This document shows positions 8,218-17,085 of a stretch of 64,000 nucleotides of DNA, piece by piece. The first letter of the stretch is position 1; the number at the start of each line of letters is the position of its first letter. The notes beneath the pieces are model-generated. The model made no database searches. It was not told the origin of the DNA and saw only the letters and a program-made list of their open reading frames with translations. The stretch is from Planctomycetales bacterium (GTDB lineage Bacteria > Planctomycetota > Planctomycetia > Isosphaerales > Isosphaeraceae). A program made the position numbers and the translations under genes. The stretch is from the NCBI GenBank assembly GCA_027452145.1, contig DAIDHB010000556.1, positions 124,001 to 188,000 on the forward strand. Reading direction: 5' to 3'.

Positions 8218-11145
8218 TCACTCACCGCCCTTCATGTCACGCTGGCGGGACCAGATGTCGCCCAGATCGCGGGTCTCGCCGGGCCTGAGCACGATGTTGT
8301 GGAAAACCGGGGCCAGCTCGCCGGCCATCGGATCGCGGCTCATCACGGTCGCCGAATAGTTCTGCCCGGGGACCAGGCCCTCGATCCGGAACCGGCCCTG
8401 CTCGTCGGTCTTCAGGTCCATCGGCAGCACACCCCGCGTGGGGTCGCCGACCGCGTCGTCCCAGTCGGATCGCACCAGGATGACATGCGGCCTCGGTTTG
8501 CCCTGCGCGTCGACGATCCGGCCGGCCAGCGTCGCCCATGGCTGGAGCTTCACCGTGTACGGCTCGGCCTCGTCGCCCCGCGCCACCAGTGACCCGACAA
8601 GCTTGCGATCGTCGTGGCGGAAGAGAAAGCGCCTCGGCCGCATCGGGTTCAGGCGTCGGACCGTCATCACGCCGGGCCGGTCGGTCGGCTCGATCCCTTC
8701 GTATCCTTGCATTCCCGCGAAGTCGACGGCCGACACGCCCGCCGCGGGCTGACCATCGGGGCCAAGCACGCGGACCTCGCGCTTCCTGTCACGCTCGAGC
8801 ACCGCCTCGGCGTTGATCGGCCCGGAGTCCTCGGGCGGGTTGACCAGCACGATGGCGCTGTAAACTTCCTGCGGCGCGAACGAGCGCCCGCCATTGCCTT
8901 GGGCGACGACCAGGTAATTCCGGCTGCCGAACCAGTTGCCGCTCGCGTGGGCGCCGGTCATGAAGAAGGCCGACGGATCGACGCACGCCGGCCGGTACGC
9001 GCCCACGTCCGCCCTTGCTCGCACCGAGCCCGGTCCCGGCAGCACACCCAGCAGATAGGTCCCGTCCTCCTGTTTGACCCCCACGCTGTACGACCCGCTG
9101 CCGCGGACCGGCGCATAGCCGGGCACGTCGCGGGTGTGCGGGTTGGGATACAGCGGGACGTAATCGACCAGCACCCGCCGCGGCGGCTTGCCGGTCTGGC
9201 TGTCGATCAGCTTGAGCCGGAGCGGGATGCCCGGCTCGCAGTCGACGTCCGCCCGGATTGGGTCGAGACCGGCGGTGTCCAGCACCGAGCGGCAGGTCAC
9301 GAAGTACGGCGGCCGGTAGTTCGCCTGTACCGTCAAGTCGTAGGCCGGCCCCTTGGCGAAACCCGGCAGCGTGTAGCGCCCCTCGGCGTCGGTGAGCGTG
9401 CGCGCGTTCATGCCCTTGCCAGCGACCTTCACGCCGGCGATCGGCCGCCCGGTGCGCCGGTCGCGCACGACACCCGTCAACGCGCGGCCGGGTGGCACAA
9501 GGTACTCGAACCGCGCGCCATGGATCGTGTGTTGCCAGAAGGCCGTCTTCGGCGTCGACACGGGCGCCGCATCGCGGGTCATCGCGGTGATGGTCGCGTT
9601 CTGGATTGTCGGCCCCTCGACATACAGGTCGACGACCCGGTCGCGGCCGATGCCGGTGATGCGGAATCGCCCCTGGGCATCGGTCTCGACGACCCACGGT
9701 TGGCCCGGCAGCGCGTGGCCCGTCTGATACAGACGCTCGGCCCGGCGGTTCGACGCCGCCATCGGGTCGTCGCCGAGCTGCTTGAGATAGGCGTCGAGGC
9801 CCGCCGCGCCCTCGTCCCGAATCTGGCCGCGCGTGACCTTCGCGCCGACCACCGGCCGGCCCTGGAGGTCGAGGATCCGGCCGAAGATCGGCACGTCGTC
9901 CGCGACCAGGCTGAGCGTCAACTCACCCGCAGACGAGTCGTGCACATCGACCCAGCTCGGACCGAAACCATCGGCCGTGGCTAGCACGGTCAATGCCGAC
10001 CACGGGCTCGCGGTCGCGTCCTGGAACGCCTGCGGGTCGAGCGTGAATCGAAACATCCCGGCGCCATCGGTTCGCACCCGCAGTTCCGGCTCGACGTGAT
10101 CGACGTCCACGCGAGGAAAGGCTGTGTAGATTCCCGCGCCCTTCGCCGGCTTGCCGTCGGGCATCAGCACCCGGCCGCGGAAGGTGATCGCGTTGTCTTT
10201 TTCGGCCTTCGCCGGACCCGCCGCGGGTTGGGGCGCGCGGGCGTCCTGCGCGGCCGGGGGCGGGGCCGCGGCATCCGGGCGGGCCTTGCCCATCGCCGAC
10301 GCCACGCCGACGGCCAGGCCGGCGAGCGTCGCCACAGCGAAGACCACCGCAGCCGCGGCGCGAAGCCGGGCGATCATCATCTCCCGAGCCGCCTGGCGCA
10401 TCAGGGCGATCGTCGAGGACGACACCGCGACCGCGTCGCCGAGCACAACCTGCCGCGCGGCGCTTGCGGTCGCCCGCAGGAGCACCTCGGGCACGGTCGC
10501 GGCCGCCCCGAGGGTACTTCCGCCCGCACCCATCAGCCCCGCTCCCGCCAGCGTGATCCCGCGCCGGGTCAGCCGGGCTCGCAACAGCTCGCGCGCCCGG
10601 CTCAGCCGTCCGCGCGTCGTGGCCTCGGTCCAGTGCAGGTGATCGGCGGCCTGCTGGTACGTCATGTCCTCGAGGTAGCACAGCACGACCGGCAAACGGT
10701 AATGCGCGGGCAGCCGGTCGATCTCCTGGTGGATCGCCGCGGCGGTGTCATCGTGGCCAGGCCCCGGTGCGACGGGGACGCCCGCGCGTCGCTCCAGCTC
10801 GCGGCGGCGCGCGGCGTCCGCTCGGAGCTGCACGGCGATTCGCCAGGCGACGCGGTGCAGCCAGCCGCCGACCGAGCGCTCGTCCCGGATCGATCGGGCC
10901 TTGCGCGCCAGCAGCAGGAACGCCGCCTGGAACGCGTCATCGGCGTCATTCGGATCGACCAGCACGCGGCGGCAGACGGAGAGCACCATCGGCCCGTGGC
11001 GGACGACCAGTGCCTCGAACGCCGACTCGTCCCGGGCGGCGACATAGCGCTCCAGCAGCCGGAGGTCCGAAAGCCCCGCCAGGGTCCCCTCGCCAAACAG
11101 CCGGCCGATCTGCCCCAGGGCGGCCTCGCGTCGTGCGCCCGACAT
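8218..11145 (-). CDS. ECF sigma factor fused through a membrane helix to carboxypeptidase-regulatory-like domains
   Basis: This single 975-residue frame joins a full ECF sigma factor to a large external module. Region 2 spans about 40-107 (DADDAFQAAFLLLARKARSI) and region 4 about 135-187 (YLEDMTYQQAADHLHWTEAT, then TTRGRLSRARELL). A membrane helix lies at about 262-284. The rest is extracytoplasmic and has about four CarboxypepD_reg-like beta-sandwich units (GRVLMPDGKPAKGA, GRILDLQGRPVVGAKV, GVVRDRRTGRPIAGVKV, GRIVDAQGKPRPHVI). The fold suggests ligand or polymer binding outside and transcription control inside. The next upstream gene (11262-14183) is a close paralogue. No separate anti-sigma gene is present. 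Whether the sigma part works while tethered or is released by proteolysis cannot be seen. Confidence 0.9.
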   Translation of the reverse strand: MSGARREAALGQIGRLFGEGTLAGLSDLRLLERYVAARDESAFEALVVRHGPMVLSVCRRVLVDPNDADDAFQAAFLLLARKARSIRDERSVGGWLHRVAWRIAVQLRADAARRRELERRAGVPVAPGPGHDDTAAAIHQEIDRLPAHYRLPVVLCYLEDMTYQQAADHLHWTEATTRGRLSRARELLRARLTRRGITLAGAGLMGAGGSTLGAAATVPEVLLRATASAARQVVLGDAVAVSSSTIALMRQAAREMMIARLRAAAAVVFAVATLAGLAVGVASAMGKARPDAAAPPPAAQDARAPQPAAGPAKAEKDNAITFRGRVLMPDGKPAKGAGIYTAFPRVDVDHVEPELRVRTDGAGMFRFTLDPQAFQDATASPWSALTVLATADGFGPSWVDVHDSSAGELTLSLVADDVPIFGRILDLQGRPVVGAKVTRGQIRDEGAAGLDAYLKQLGDDPMAASNRRAERLYQTGHALPGQPWVVETDAQGRFRITGIGRDRVVDLYVEGPTIQNATITAMTRDAAPVSTPKTAFWQHTIHGARFEYLVPPGRALTGVVRDRRTGRPIAGVKVAGKGMNARTLTDAEGRYTLPGFAKGPAYDLTVQANYRPPYFVTCRSVLDTAGLDPIRADVDCEPGIPLRLKLIDSQTGKPPRRVLVDYVPLYPNPHTRDVPGYAPVRGSGSYSVGVKQEDGTYLLGVLPGPGSVRARADVGAYRPACVDPSAFFMTGAHASGNWFGSRNYLVVAQGNGGRSFAPQEVYSAIVLVNPPEDSGPINAEAVLERDRKREVRVLGPDGQPAAGVSAVDFAGMQGYEGIEPTDRPGVMTVRRLNPMRPRRFLFRHDDRKLVGSLVARGDEAEPYTVKLQPWATLAGRIVDAQGKPRPHVILVRSDWDDAVGDPTRGVLPMDLKTDEQGRFRIEGLVPGQNYSATVMSRDPMAGELAPVFHNIVLRPGETRDLGDIWSRQRDMKGGE

Positions 11146-11173
11146 GACGTCTTCCCCCGATGGTTCGCGGTTT

Positions 11174-11189
11174 CCTCAGTATACTGAGG
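11174..11189 (-). promoter_or_regulatory. Perfect 16-bp palindrome upstream of a sigma-membrane fusion gene
   Basis: The sequence cctcagtatactgagg is a perfect palindrome, 28 bases before the ATG at 11145. Its paralogue has a related sequence (ccttagctatagtgg on the minus strand) 30 bases before its own ATG. Conservation of position and of the tata core suggests a shared promoter or operator, possibly for autoregulation. Confidence 0.5.
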
Positions 11190-11261
11190 GCCGCCGCCGG
11201 GGGCGCCGCACGGCAATCGGTCGAGGAATCGGAGAAATCCCGTCGAGGTTCGGCGGAGGGC

Positions 11262-14183
11262 TCACGGGCCGGGCATCATCCTGGGCACCGCGACGCGGAC
11301 GTCGCCCAGGTCGCGGACCTCGCCGGGTTTGAGCTCGATCCGGTCGAACACGATCCCGAGGGCCCGCACGACCTTCGCCCTGGCGGGCACGAGGGCACTG
11401 TAGGGCCGGCCTGGAACCAGTCCCTCGATGCGGAACTGGCCCTGACCGTCGGTGTCGACGGTGGAGTAAATGTCGCGGACGACCCGGTCGTCCCTCGGAA
11501 CGTCCTGTTCGCCGATCATCAGTTGCGCCCCGACCCTCGGCCGACCCTGCGCGTCGACCAGGCGGCCGGTGATCGCCGCCCAGGGCTGAAGGCGGACCGT
11601 GTAAGGCTCGGGCTCGTCGCCTCGCGCCACCAGCAGGCCGGCGAGCTTGCGGCCGCTGTGGCGGAAGTGGAGGCGCTTTGGCCGCGCCGGGACGAGCCCG
11701 GAAATCGTCATGATGCCCGGGGTCGCCGTGGCCTCGACAACCTCGCCCTCGCCCTCGACGGTCGCTCCTTCCAGCAGCTTGCCATCGGGATCGAGCACGC
11801 GCACCTCGCGCTTCCTGTCACGCTCGAGCACCGCCTCGGCGTTGATCGGGCCGGAATCCTCAGCCGGATTGACCAGCACGATCGCGCAGAACTGCAACTG
11901 CGTCAGGCCGGCGTATCCCCCGCCGGACGCGATGATCAGGTTCATCCCGTCGCCGTACGCCGCCTGCCCATCCTTATCCTTGTTGTCGAGTCCCAGGAAG
12001 AACGCCCGCGGATTGACGCTCGCCGGCCGGTAGAGGCTCTTCTCGCGCGCCCGGACGGTCACCGCGCCGGGGCCGGGCAGCACGCCCAGCAGATATGTGC
12101 CGTCGTCCTGCCGCTTCGCCTCGTTGTAGGCACCGCCTCCCCCCACCGGTGCATAGCCGGGGACATCGCGGGTATGCCGATTCGGATAGAGCGGCCAGTA
12201 AGACACCTCGACGCCCTTGGGAGCCTTGCCCGTGTCCCTGTCGATCAGCTTGAGCCGTAGCGGGATGCCCGGCTGGCAGTCGACGTCGACCCGGATCGGG
12301 TCGAGCCCCGCGGTATCGGGCGCGCTCAGGCAGGTGACGAAGTACGGCGGTCGCTCGCCCGCCAGGACCATCAGCCCGTAGCTCGGCCCCTTGGGGAACC
12401 CGCCGAGCGTGAAGTGCCCCTCGCCGTCGGTCGTCACGCGGGAATTGGTGTCCTTGCCCCCGACCGCCAGGCCCGCCAGCGGCTGCCTCGTCCGCCGGTC
12501 CCGCACCACGCCGGTCAGCGCCCGGCCCGGCGGGATCAGGTGATCGAACGTCGCGCCGAGCACCGTCATGGGCGACCCGAACGCTCCCTTCGCCGACGAC
12601 ACCGCCGGAGCGTTGCGCGTCATCACGGTCAGCGCGGCGCTCTGGATCGCCGGGCCCTCCACGCTGAGATCGACGATCCGCTCGCGGCCGATGCCCGTCA
12701 ATCGGAACCGGCCCTCGGCGTCGGTGAAGACGCTGCGCACCCCGCCCGGCAGGCTGCTGGCCGTCCAGTAGTATTTGGCGAAGTGATGATTCGACGCCCG
12801 GAAGGGATCCTCGCGCACGAGCTTCAGATAGGGGTCGATCCCGCGCGTCCCCTCGTCCACGATCCGGCCGAGCGTGACCCGCGCGCCGACAACCGGCCGG
12901 CCCTGGAGGTCGAGGATCCGGCCGGCGATCGGCACGTCGTCCGCGACCAGGCGCAGGGTCAGCTCGCCGTCGGGCGGGCGCGACAGCTCGAGCCAGTCGG
13001 GACCAAAGCCATCGGCCGTCGCCAGGACCGTCAGCATCATCCACGGCCGGCTGGTGCCGGGCTCGGCGACATCGGCCCTCGGCAGGACGATCCGGAATGA
13101 GCCATCGGGACCGGCCTTCGTTCGCAAGATCGGCGCCCCCCAGCGCTCGCCCTCGGGCGAGACGGTATAAAGGCTCGCCCCGGCCGCCGGCTTGCCGTCC
13201 GGGCCGAGCACCCGCCCGCGCAGGACGACCCCGTCGGCCGCATCAGCCTTCTTGCCGGTGCCCGGCGCCTGCCGAGCTTTCGCCGTCGCCTGTTTCGGAC
13301 CGTCCCCACCGAGTCCCGCCGCGATCAGGCCGGTGGCCAGGCCGGTCAGGGTGGCGAGTGCCACCACGGCCGCGGCCATTCCCTTCAACCGGGCAATCAG
13401 CATGGTTCGCGCGGCGCGCCGGGCCAGCGCGATCGCGGTCGATGAGACCCCGGCCGCCGCTGCGTCGCCCAGCGCGACATTTCGCGCGGCGCGAACCGTC
13501 GCCCGGAGCAGCCCGGCCGGGACCGTCGACGCCGCGACCGAATCGCCGATCCCAACCGCCAGGCCGGTCGCGGCGAGCGTCAGCCCGCGCCGCGCCAGGC
13601 GGTCGCGCAACAGTGCCCGCGCCCGGCTGAGTCGTCCGCGCGTGGTGGCCTCGGTCCAGTGCAGGTGATCGGCAGCCTGCTGATAGGTCATGTCCTCGAG
13701 GAAGCACAGGACAACTGGCCGGCGGTAGCGCTCGGGCAGCCGGTCGATCTCCTGGTGGATCACGGCCGCCGTGTCATCATAGCCGTCCTCGCGATCGAGC
13801 GGTTTGCCGGTGCATTCGACGGCGCGCCGCTCCTGCTCGCGGCGGCGAGAAGCATCGTTGCGGAGCTGCACGGCGATCCGCCAGGCGACGCGGTGCAGCC
13901 AGCCGCCGATCGAGCCCTCGACCCAGATCGACCGGGCCTTGCGCGCCAGAAGCAGGAACGCCGCCTGGAACGCGTCGTCCGCGTCGTTGGGATCGATCAG
14001 CACGCGGCGGCAGACGGAGAGCACCATCGGCCCGTGGCGGCGAACCAGGGCTTCGAAGGCCGACTCGTCCCGGGCGGCCACGTACTGTTCGAGCAGCCGG
14101 GCGTCCGAGAGCCCCGCCAGCGTCCCCTCGCCGAACAGCCGGTCGATCTGCCCCAGGGCGGCGTCGCGTCGCATGCTGGCCAT
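11262..14183 (-). CDS. ECF sigma factor fused through a membrane helix to carboxypeptidase-regulatory-like domains (paralogue)
   Basis: This 973-residue protein is a tandem paralogue of the gene at 8218-11145 with the same order of parts. It has an N-terminal motif LFGEGTLAGLSD, sigma region 2 (about 40-107, NDADDAFQAAFLLLARKARSI), region 4 (about 140-193, YQQAADHLHWTEATTRGRL), a membrane helix at about 268-292, then four carboxypeptidase-regulatory-like units such as GRVLGPDGKPAAGA, GRILDLQGRPVVGARV and GRLVDAQGRPRVGAQL. The sigma parts are nearly identical between paralogues, while the external part differs more. This is what would be expected if both recognise similar promoters but sense different things (inference). 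The two genes are separated by 116 bases that contain the palindrome at 11174-11189. Confidence 0.9.
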   Translation of the reverse strand: MASMRRDAALGQIDRLFGEGTLAGLSDARLLEQYVAARDESAFEALVRRHGPMVLSVCRRVLIDPNDADDAFQAAFLLLARKARSIWVEGSIGGWLHRVAWRIAVQLRNDASRRREQERRAVECTGKPLDREDGYDDTAAVIHQEIDRLPERYRRPVVLCFLEDMTYQQAADHLHWTEATTRGRLSRARALLRDRLARRGLTLAATGLAVGIGDSVAASTVPAGLLRATVRAARNVALGDAAAAGVSSTAIALARRAARTMLIARLKGMAAAVVALATLTGLATGLIAAGLGGDGPKQATAKARQAPGTGKKADAADGVVLRGRVLGPDGKPAAGASLYTVSPEGERWGAPILRTKAGPDGSFRIVLPRADVAEPGTSRPWMMLTVLATADGFGPDWLELSRPPDGELTLRLVADDVPIAGRILDLQGRPVVGARVTLGRIVDEGTRGIDPYLKLVREDPFRASNHHFAKYYWTASSLPGGVRSVFTDAEGRFRLTGIGRERIVDLSVEGPAIQSAALTVMTRNAPAVSSAKGAFGSPMTVLGATFDHLIPPGRALTGVVRDRRTRQPLAGLAVGGKDTNSRVTTDGEGHFTLGGFPKGPSYGLMVLAGERPPYFVTCLSAPDTAGLDPIRVDVDCQPGIPLRLKLIDRDTGKAPKGVEVSYWPLYPNRHTRDVPGYAPVGGGGAYNEAKRQDDGTYLLGVLPGPGAVTVRAREKSLYRPASVNPRAFFLGLDNKDKDGQAAYGDGMNLIIASGGGYAGLTQLQFCAIVLVNPAEDSGPINAEAVLERDRKREVRVLDPDGKLLEGATVEGEGEVVEATATPGIMTISGLVPARPKRLHFRHSGRKLAGLLVARGDEPEPYTVRLQPWAAITGRLVDAQGRPRVGAQLMIGEQDVPRDDRVVRDIYSTVDTDGQGQFRIEGLVPGRPYSALVPARAKVVRALGIVFDRIELKPGEVRDLGDVRVAVPRMMPGP

Positions 14184-14213
14184 GAGAATCGTCCCCGCGA
14201 GATTGTGGTGGTT

Positions 14214-14228
14214 CCACTATAGCTAAGG
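14214..14228 (-). promoter_or_regulatory. Element related to the 11174-11189 palindrome
   Basis: On the minus strand this reads ccttagctatagtgg, followed by aacc, 30 bases before the ATG at 14183. It matches the equivalent site of the paralogous downstream gene in sequence and position, but is an imperfect palindrome. A promoter or operator shared by both sigma-membrane fusion genes is the simplest reading. Confidence 0.45.
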
Positions 14229-14387
14229 GGCGGCGCGGGCGGATCCTCACAAGCGATCTCACGACTTTTCGACGGCGGACGGATTGAGATCCCCTGCTCC
14301 GTCGCGCTTGCCGTGGATAGCGGGCACCTCGTACGATCGAGGCCATCCCAGGCCAGGCGGATCGAACGGCTCGCGGAGGCACCAAAG

Positions 14388-14843
14388 ATGGATAGGAACG
14401 AGACGATTCCCGAGATCACCGCGAAGATCTTCGCGGCCAGGGCCGAGCGCGGCCTGACGTTCGCCGGGCTGGCCGAGGTCGTCGGGTGCAGCCCCGTGTT
14501 CCTGGCCGCGGTCTGCTACCGCCAGGCCAGCGCGACACCCGAACAGGCCCGGAAGCTCCTCCATGCGCTCGGCCTGCCCGAAACGTTGCTACCCCAGCTC
14601 ACCGCGTACCCCATCAAGGGCGGGCTGATGCCGACGGTCCCCGCCGACCCGTTCCTCTACCGCTTCCACGAGATCCTCCAGGTGTATGGCCTGCCGCTGA
14701 AGGCGGTCGTTCAGGAAGCGTTCGGCGACGGGATCATGAGCGCGATTGACTTCACCGTGGACGTCGAGAAGGAAGCCGACCCCAAGGGCGACCGGGTGAA
14801 GATCGTCATGTCGGGGAAGTTCCTGCCGTACAGGCGGTGGTGA
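14388..14843 (+). CDS. cynS: Cyanate hydratase (cyanase)
   Basis: This enzyme breaks down cyanate with bicarbonate to ammonia and carbon dioxide. It protects from cyanate and can supply nitrogen. The 151-residue protein has the N-terminal helix-turn-helix-like dimer domain (LTFAGLAEVVGCSPVFLAAV) and the C-terminal catalytic domain. The active-site residues are R92 and E95 in YRFHEILQVYG and S118 in GDGIMSAIDF, matching R96, E99 and S122 of the E. coli enzyme. Length is close to the usual 156. The ATG at 14388 is chosen because the family N-terminus begins there; the frame is open for 25 codons upstream. It is divergent from the sigma fusion gene at 14183. No cynT or cynR is nearby. Confidence 0.95.
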   Translation: MDRNETIPEITAKIFAARAERGLTFAGLAEVVGCSPVFLAAVCYRQASATPEQARKLLHALGLPETLLPQLTAYPIKGGLMPTVPADPFLYRFHEILQVYGLPLKAVVQEAFGDGIMSAIDFTVDVEKEADPKGDRVKIVMSGKFLPYRRW

Positions 14844-14881
14844 GGTGCCACCCTCCGCCGGGCCAGCGCAGGGCCGGATCC

Positions 14882-16396
14882 TCACCCGTCGAGCCCCAGG
14901 TCCTCGGGCGGGATGGCGCGCAGCACTTCCTCGGCGGTCGTGCATCCGCGGGCGACCAGCAAGAGTGCAGCGCGGCGGAGGTCCAGCAACCCGGTCCTGG
15001 CGGCGGCCTCGCGCAGCTCGGCCGTCGGCCGGCTGGCGGCGATCAGCCCGCGCAGGTCGCGGTTCATCTTCATCACCTCGAAAACCCCCGTGCGCCCCGA
15101 ATAGCCCGTACCCAGGCACGCCGGACAGCCGGTTGCGCCGAAGAGCGCCCGGCCCTCGCCCGGCTCGAGGCTGTCGCTCACCTCTTCAAAGGTGCGCGGC
15201 ATCTCGTCCAGCTCGAACGACCCCTTGCACGACGGGCAGAGCGTCCGCACCAGTCGCTGGGCGACGATCCCCTGCAACGCGCCCGACAGGAAGTAAGGAT
15301 TCACCCCCAGGCCCAGCAGGCTCTGCACCGCGCCCGGCGCCGACGGCGCGTGCAGCGACGCCAGCACCAGGTGCCCGCTGTTGGCGGCGCGGATCGCGAT
15401 CTCCGCCGTGATCGCGTCACGGATCTCGCCGATCAGGATCACGTCGGGCGCCTGGCGGAGCACACTCCTCAATAGCTCGGGGAACCCAACCTCGGCCTTG
15501 AGGTTCACCTGCGATTGCCGTAAACCGGGGATCGCGTACTCGACCGGGTCCTCGATCGTGTGAATCTTCCGCTCGCCCGTGTTCAGGTACCGCAACCCGG
15601 CATAGAGCGTCGTCGTCTTGCCCGAGCCGGTCGGCCCGCATACGACGATCAAGCCTCCAGCAATCCCCAGCATCGCCCGAAAGGCGCCCAGCTCGCGCGG
15701 CGACATCCCGAGCTGGTCGAGCGACGTCACCTCCGGCGTGCCGAGCAGCAGCCGGATCGCCATGTCCTCGCCGTGCAGGGTCGGGATCGTGCTGACCCGC
15801 AGGTCCACCCGCCCGGCACCCGTCCGCACGGGACCCGGCCGCCGCAGCTCGGGCCATTCGACCTCGGGCTCGTCGGGGTCGATGCCGGTGTCGTCATCAT
15901 CATGATCGACAGCAGGAGCTGCGGCCGCATCCGAGCCCGCCCCAGCGTCATCGCCAAAGACGAACGTGTCGTCCTCGCGGACCCATCGGCCGTCGAGCGG
16001 CCGGCGCTGCTCGGCCAGGTCCATGCCGGCCATCGCCTTGACGTAGCTGGTGCACCGCCGGCCGTGCTCGATCGTCAGGACCGTGATGAGTCGCACGATC
16101 CCCAGGTGCCGCACCGAGACCGCGACGTGGTTCTCGCAGCATGAGAAGAACAGGTCGCTGGCGCCCATGCGCACGGCGTGGTCGATCAATCCGGCGACGG
16201 CCGGCGCGGGGCTCAACCCGACGAGGTCCGGCGCGCGCAGGTCGCCCGAGCTGGACTCCGGCGCAACCTCGGCGGGACGCGTGATCTTCGCGCCTTCCGC
16301 GCCCGGATCGGCCGCGGCGACAATCGCCCCCGGCCGGCGACCTGTGGGCGGACGGCGAACGCCCGCGACGGAAAGCTTCCGTCCGACCGTGCTCAT
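14882..16396 (-). CDS. GspE/PilB-family secretion or pilus ATPase
   Basis: This 504-residue ATPase resembles those powering type II secretion or type IV pilus assembly at the inner membrane. It has Walker A GPTGSGKTTT, the Asp box (IHTIEDPVEY), Walker B (DVILIGEIRD), the His box (GHLVLASLHAPSA) and the four-cysteine zinc motif (CPSC ... CPAC) of the GspE/PilB group. The usual N-terminal GspE domain is reduced. A long acidic insertion (about 150-185, ending DHDDDDTGIDPDEPEVEW) lies between the N2-like part and the ATPase core. Its ATG overlaps the stop of the STAS gene by four bases (16393-16396), so the two are translationally coupled. No other secretion or pilus genes are in the window. Confidence 0.9.
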   Translation of the reverse strand: MSTVGRKLSVAGVRRPPTGRRPGAIVAAADPGAEGAKITRPAEVAPESSSGDLRAPDLVGLSPAPAVAGLIDHAVRMGASDLFFSCCENHVAVSVRHLGIVRLITVLTIEHGRRCTSYVKAMAGMDLAEQRRPLDGRWVREDDTFVFGDDAGAGSDAAAAPAVDHDDDDTGIDPDEPEVEWPELRRPGPVRTGAGRVDLRVSTIPTLHGEDMAIRLLLGTPEVTSLDQLGMSPRELGAFRAMLGIAGGLIVVCGPTGSGKTTTLYAGLRYLNTGERKIHTIEDPVEYAIPGLRQSQVNLKAEVGFPELLRSVLRQAPDVILIGEIRDAITAEIAIRAANSGHLVLASLHAPSAPGAVQSLLGLGVNPYFLSGALQGIVAQRLVRTLCPSCKGSFELDEMPRTFEEVSDSLEPGEGRALFGATGCPACLGTGYSGRTGVFEVMKMNRDLRGLIAASRPTAELREAAARTGLLDLRRAALLLVARGCTTAEEVLRAIPPEDLGLDG

Positions 16397-16758
16397 GTCG
16401 GGCCTCCCGCGGCCAGAGCCAGGGCGAGTGCGGCGCGCTCATCAGCCGCCAGGAAGAGTCGTTGATCCATGCCGAGCAGCCTCAGCACGGCCAGGATTGT
16501 CGGCGGCGCCGAGTGCAGGATCAGCATCCCGCCGGCGACCCGGAATCCCCGGTGCAGATGGACGAGCCAGCTCACGCCGCTCGAATCAATGTTCGGGGCA
16601 TCCTGGAGATCCAGGAGGACCTTCCGCCGGTAGCAGCCTGGCCCCAGCAAATCGTGGAGGTCCCGGGGGTCGCGCGGCTCTTCAACAGAGCGGATGTCCC
16701 CCTCGGCCCGAATCCGGCAGACTCCGCCTGCCTCGTCGGAACGCAATCGCAGTTTCAT
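16393..16758 (-). CDS. STAS-domain protein (anti-sigma-factor antagonist type)
   Basis: This is a 121-residue single-domain protein of the SpoIIAA/RsbV class. These proteins bind and neutralise serine-kinase anti-sigma factors and are controlled by phosphorylation of a conserved serine. The signature is KVLLDLQDAPNIDSSGVSWL, with D58-S59-S60-G61 carrying the likely phosphorylated serine. The ATG at 16758 is chosen because the domain begins there; the frame remains open to 16935 without conserved content. The stop overlaps the start of the GspE/PilB-type ATPase, an unusual partner for a STAS protein. No RsbW-like kinase or PP2C phosphatase gene is adjacent. Confidence 0.85.
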   Translation of the reverse strand: MKLRLRSDEAGGVCRIRAEGDIRSVEEPRDPRDLHDLLGPGCYRRKVLLDLQDAPNIDSSGVSWLVHLHRGFRVAGGMLILHSAPPTILAVLRLLGMDQRLFLAADERAALALALAAGGPT

Positions 16759-17085
16759 GTTCCTGCTCGAACGCTCAGGACGGCCCCGCCGCTTTCTGGG
16801 CTGGCGAACGCCCGACCGGCCGCGTGACGACACTCCATCACCGGCCCGTCCCCCGGCACTCTGCGCATCATCATATCGACGAGGATGGGCGGTCACGCAA
16901 GCAAAATCGCCCCGGGATTTGACGCGATTGTGCACCCAGGTGAGTAGGAGTTAGGGATCAGCGGTTAGGGGTTAGGTCCGAGTGGCGAGGAACGAGTGGA
17001 CCGCGACACACCAACCACCGTCCCTTGTCCCCGCGCTCGCGGGGAGAAGGTGACCGAAGGGCGGATGAGGGGTCCGGCCGAGTCG
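16759..17085. repeat. Intergenic stretch with a widespread hairpin repeat
   Basis: No gene is seen. At about 17021-17077 there is a sequence of the type found between genes of many GC-rich bacteria (gtccccgcgctcgcgggg, then agaaggtgaccgaagggcgg). It has a 7-bp hairpin at 17029-17044. At 16950-16976 there are short repeats of gttaggg type. The stretch lies just downstream of the third sigma fusion gene and could act as its transcription end. It should also hold the promoter of the STAS-ATPase operon. Confidence 0.5.
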
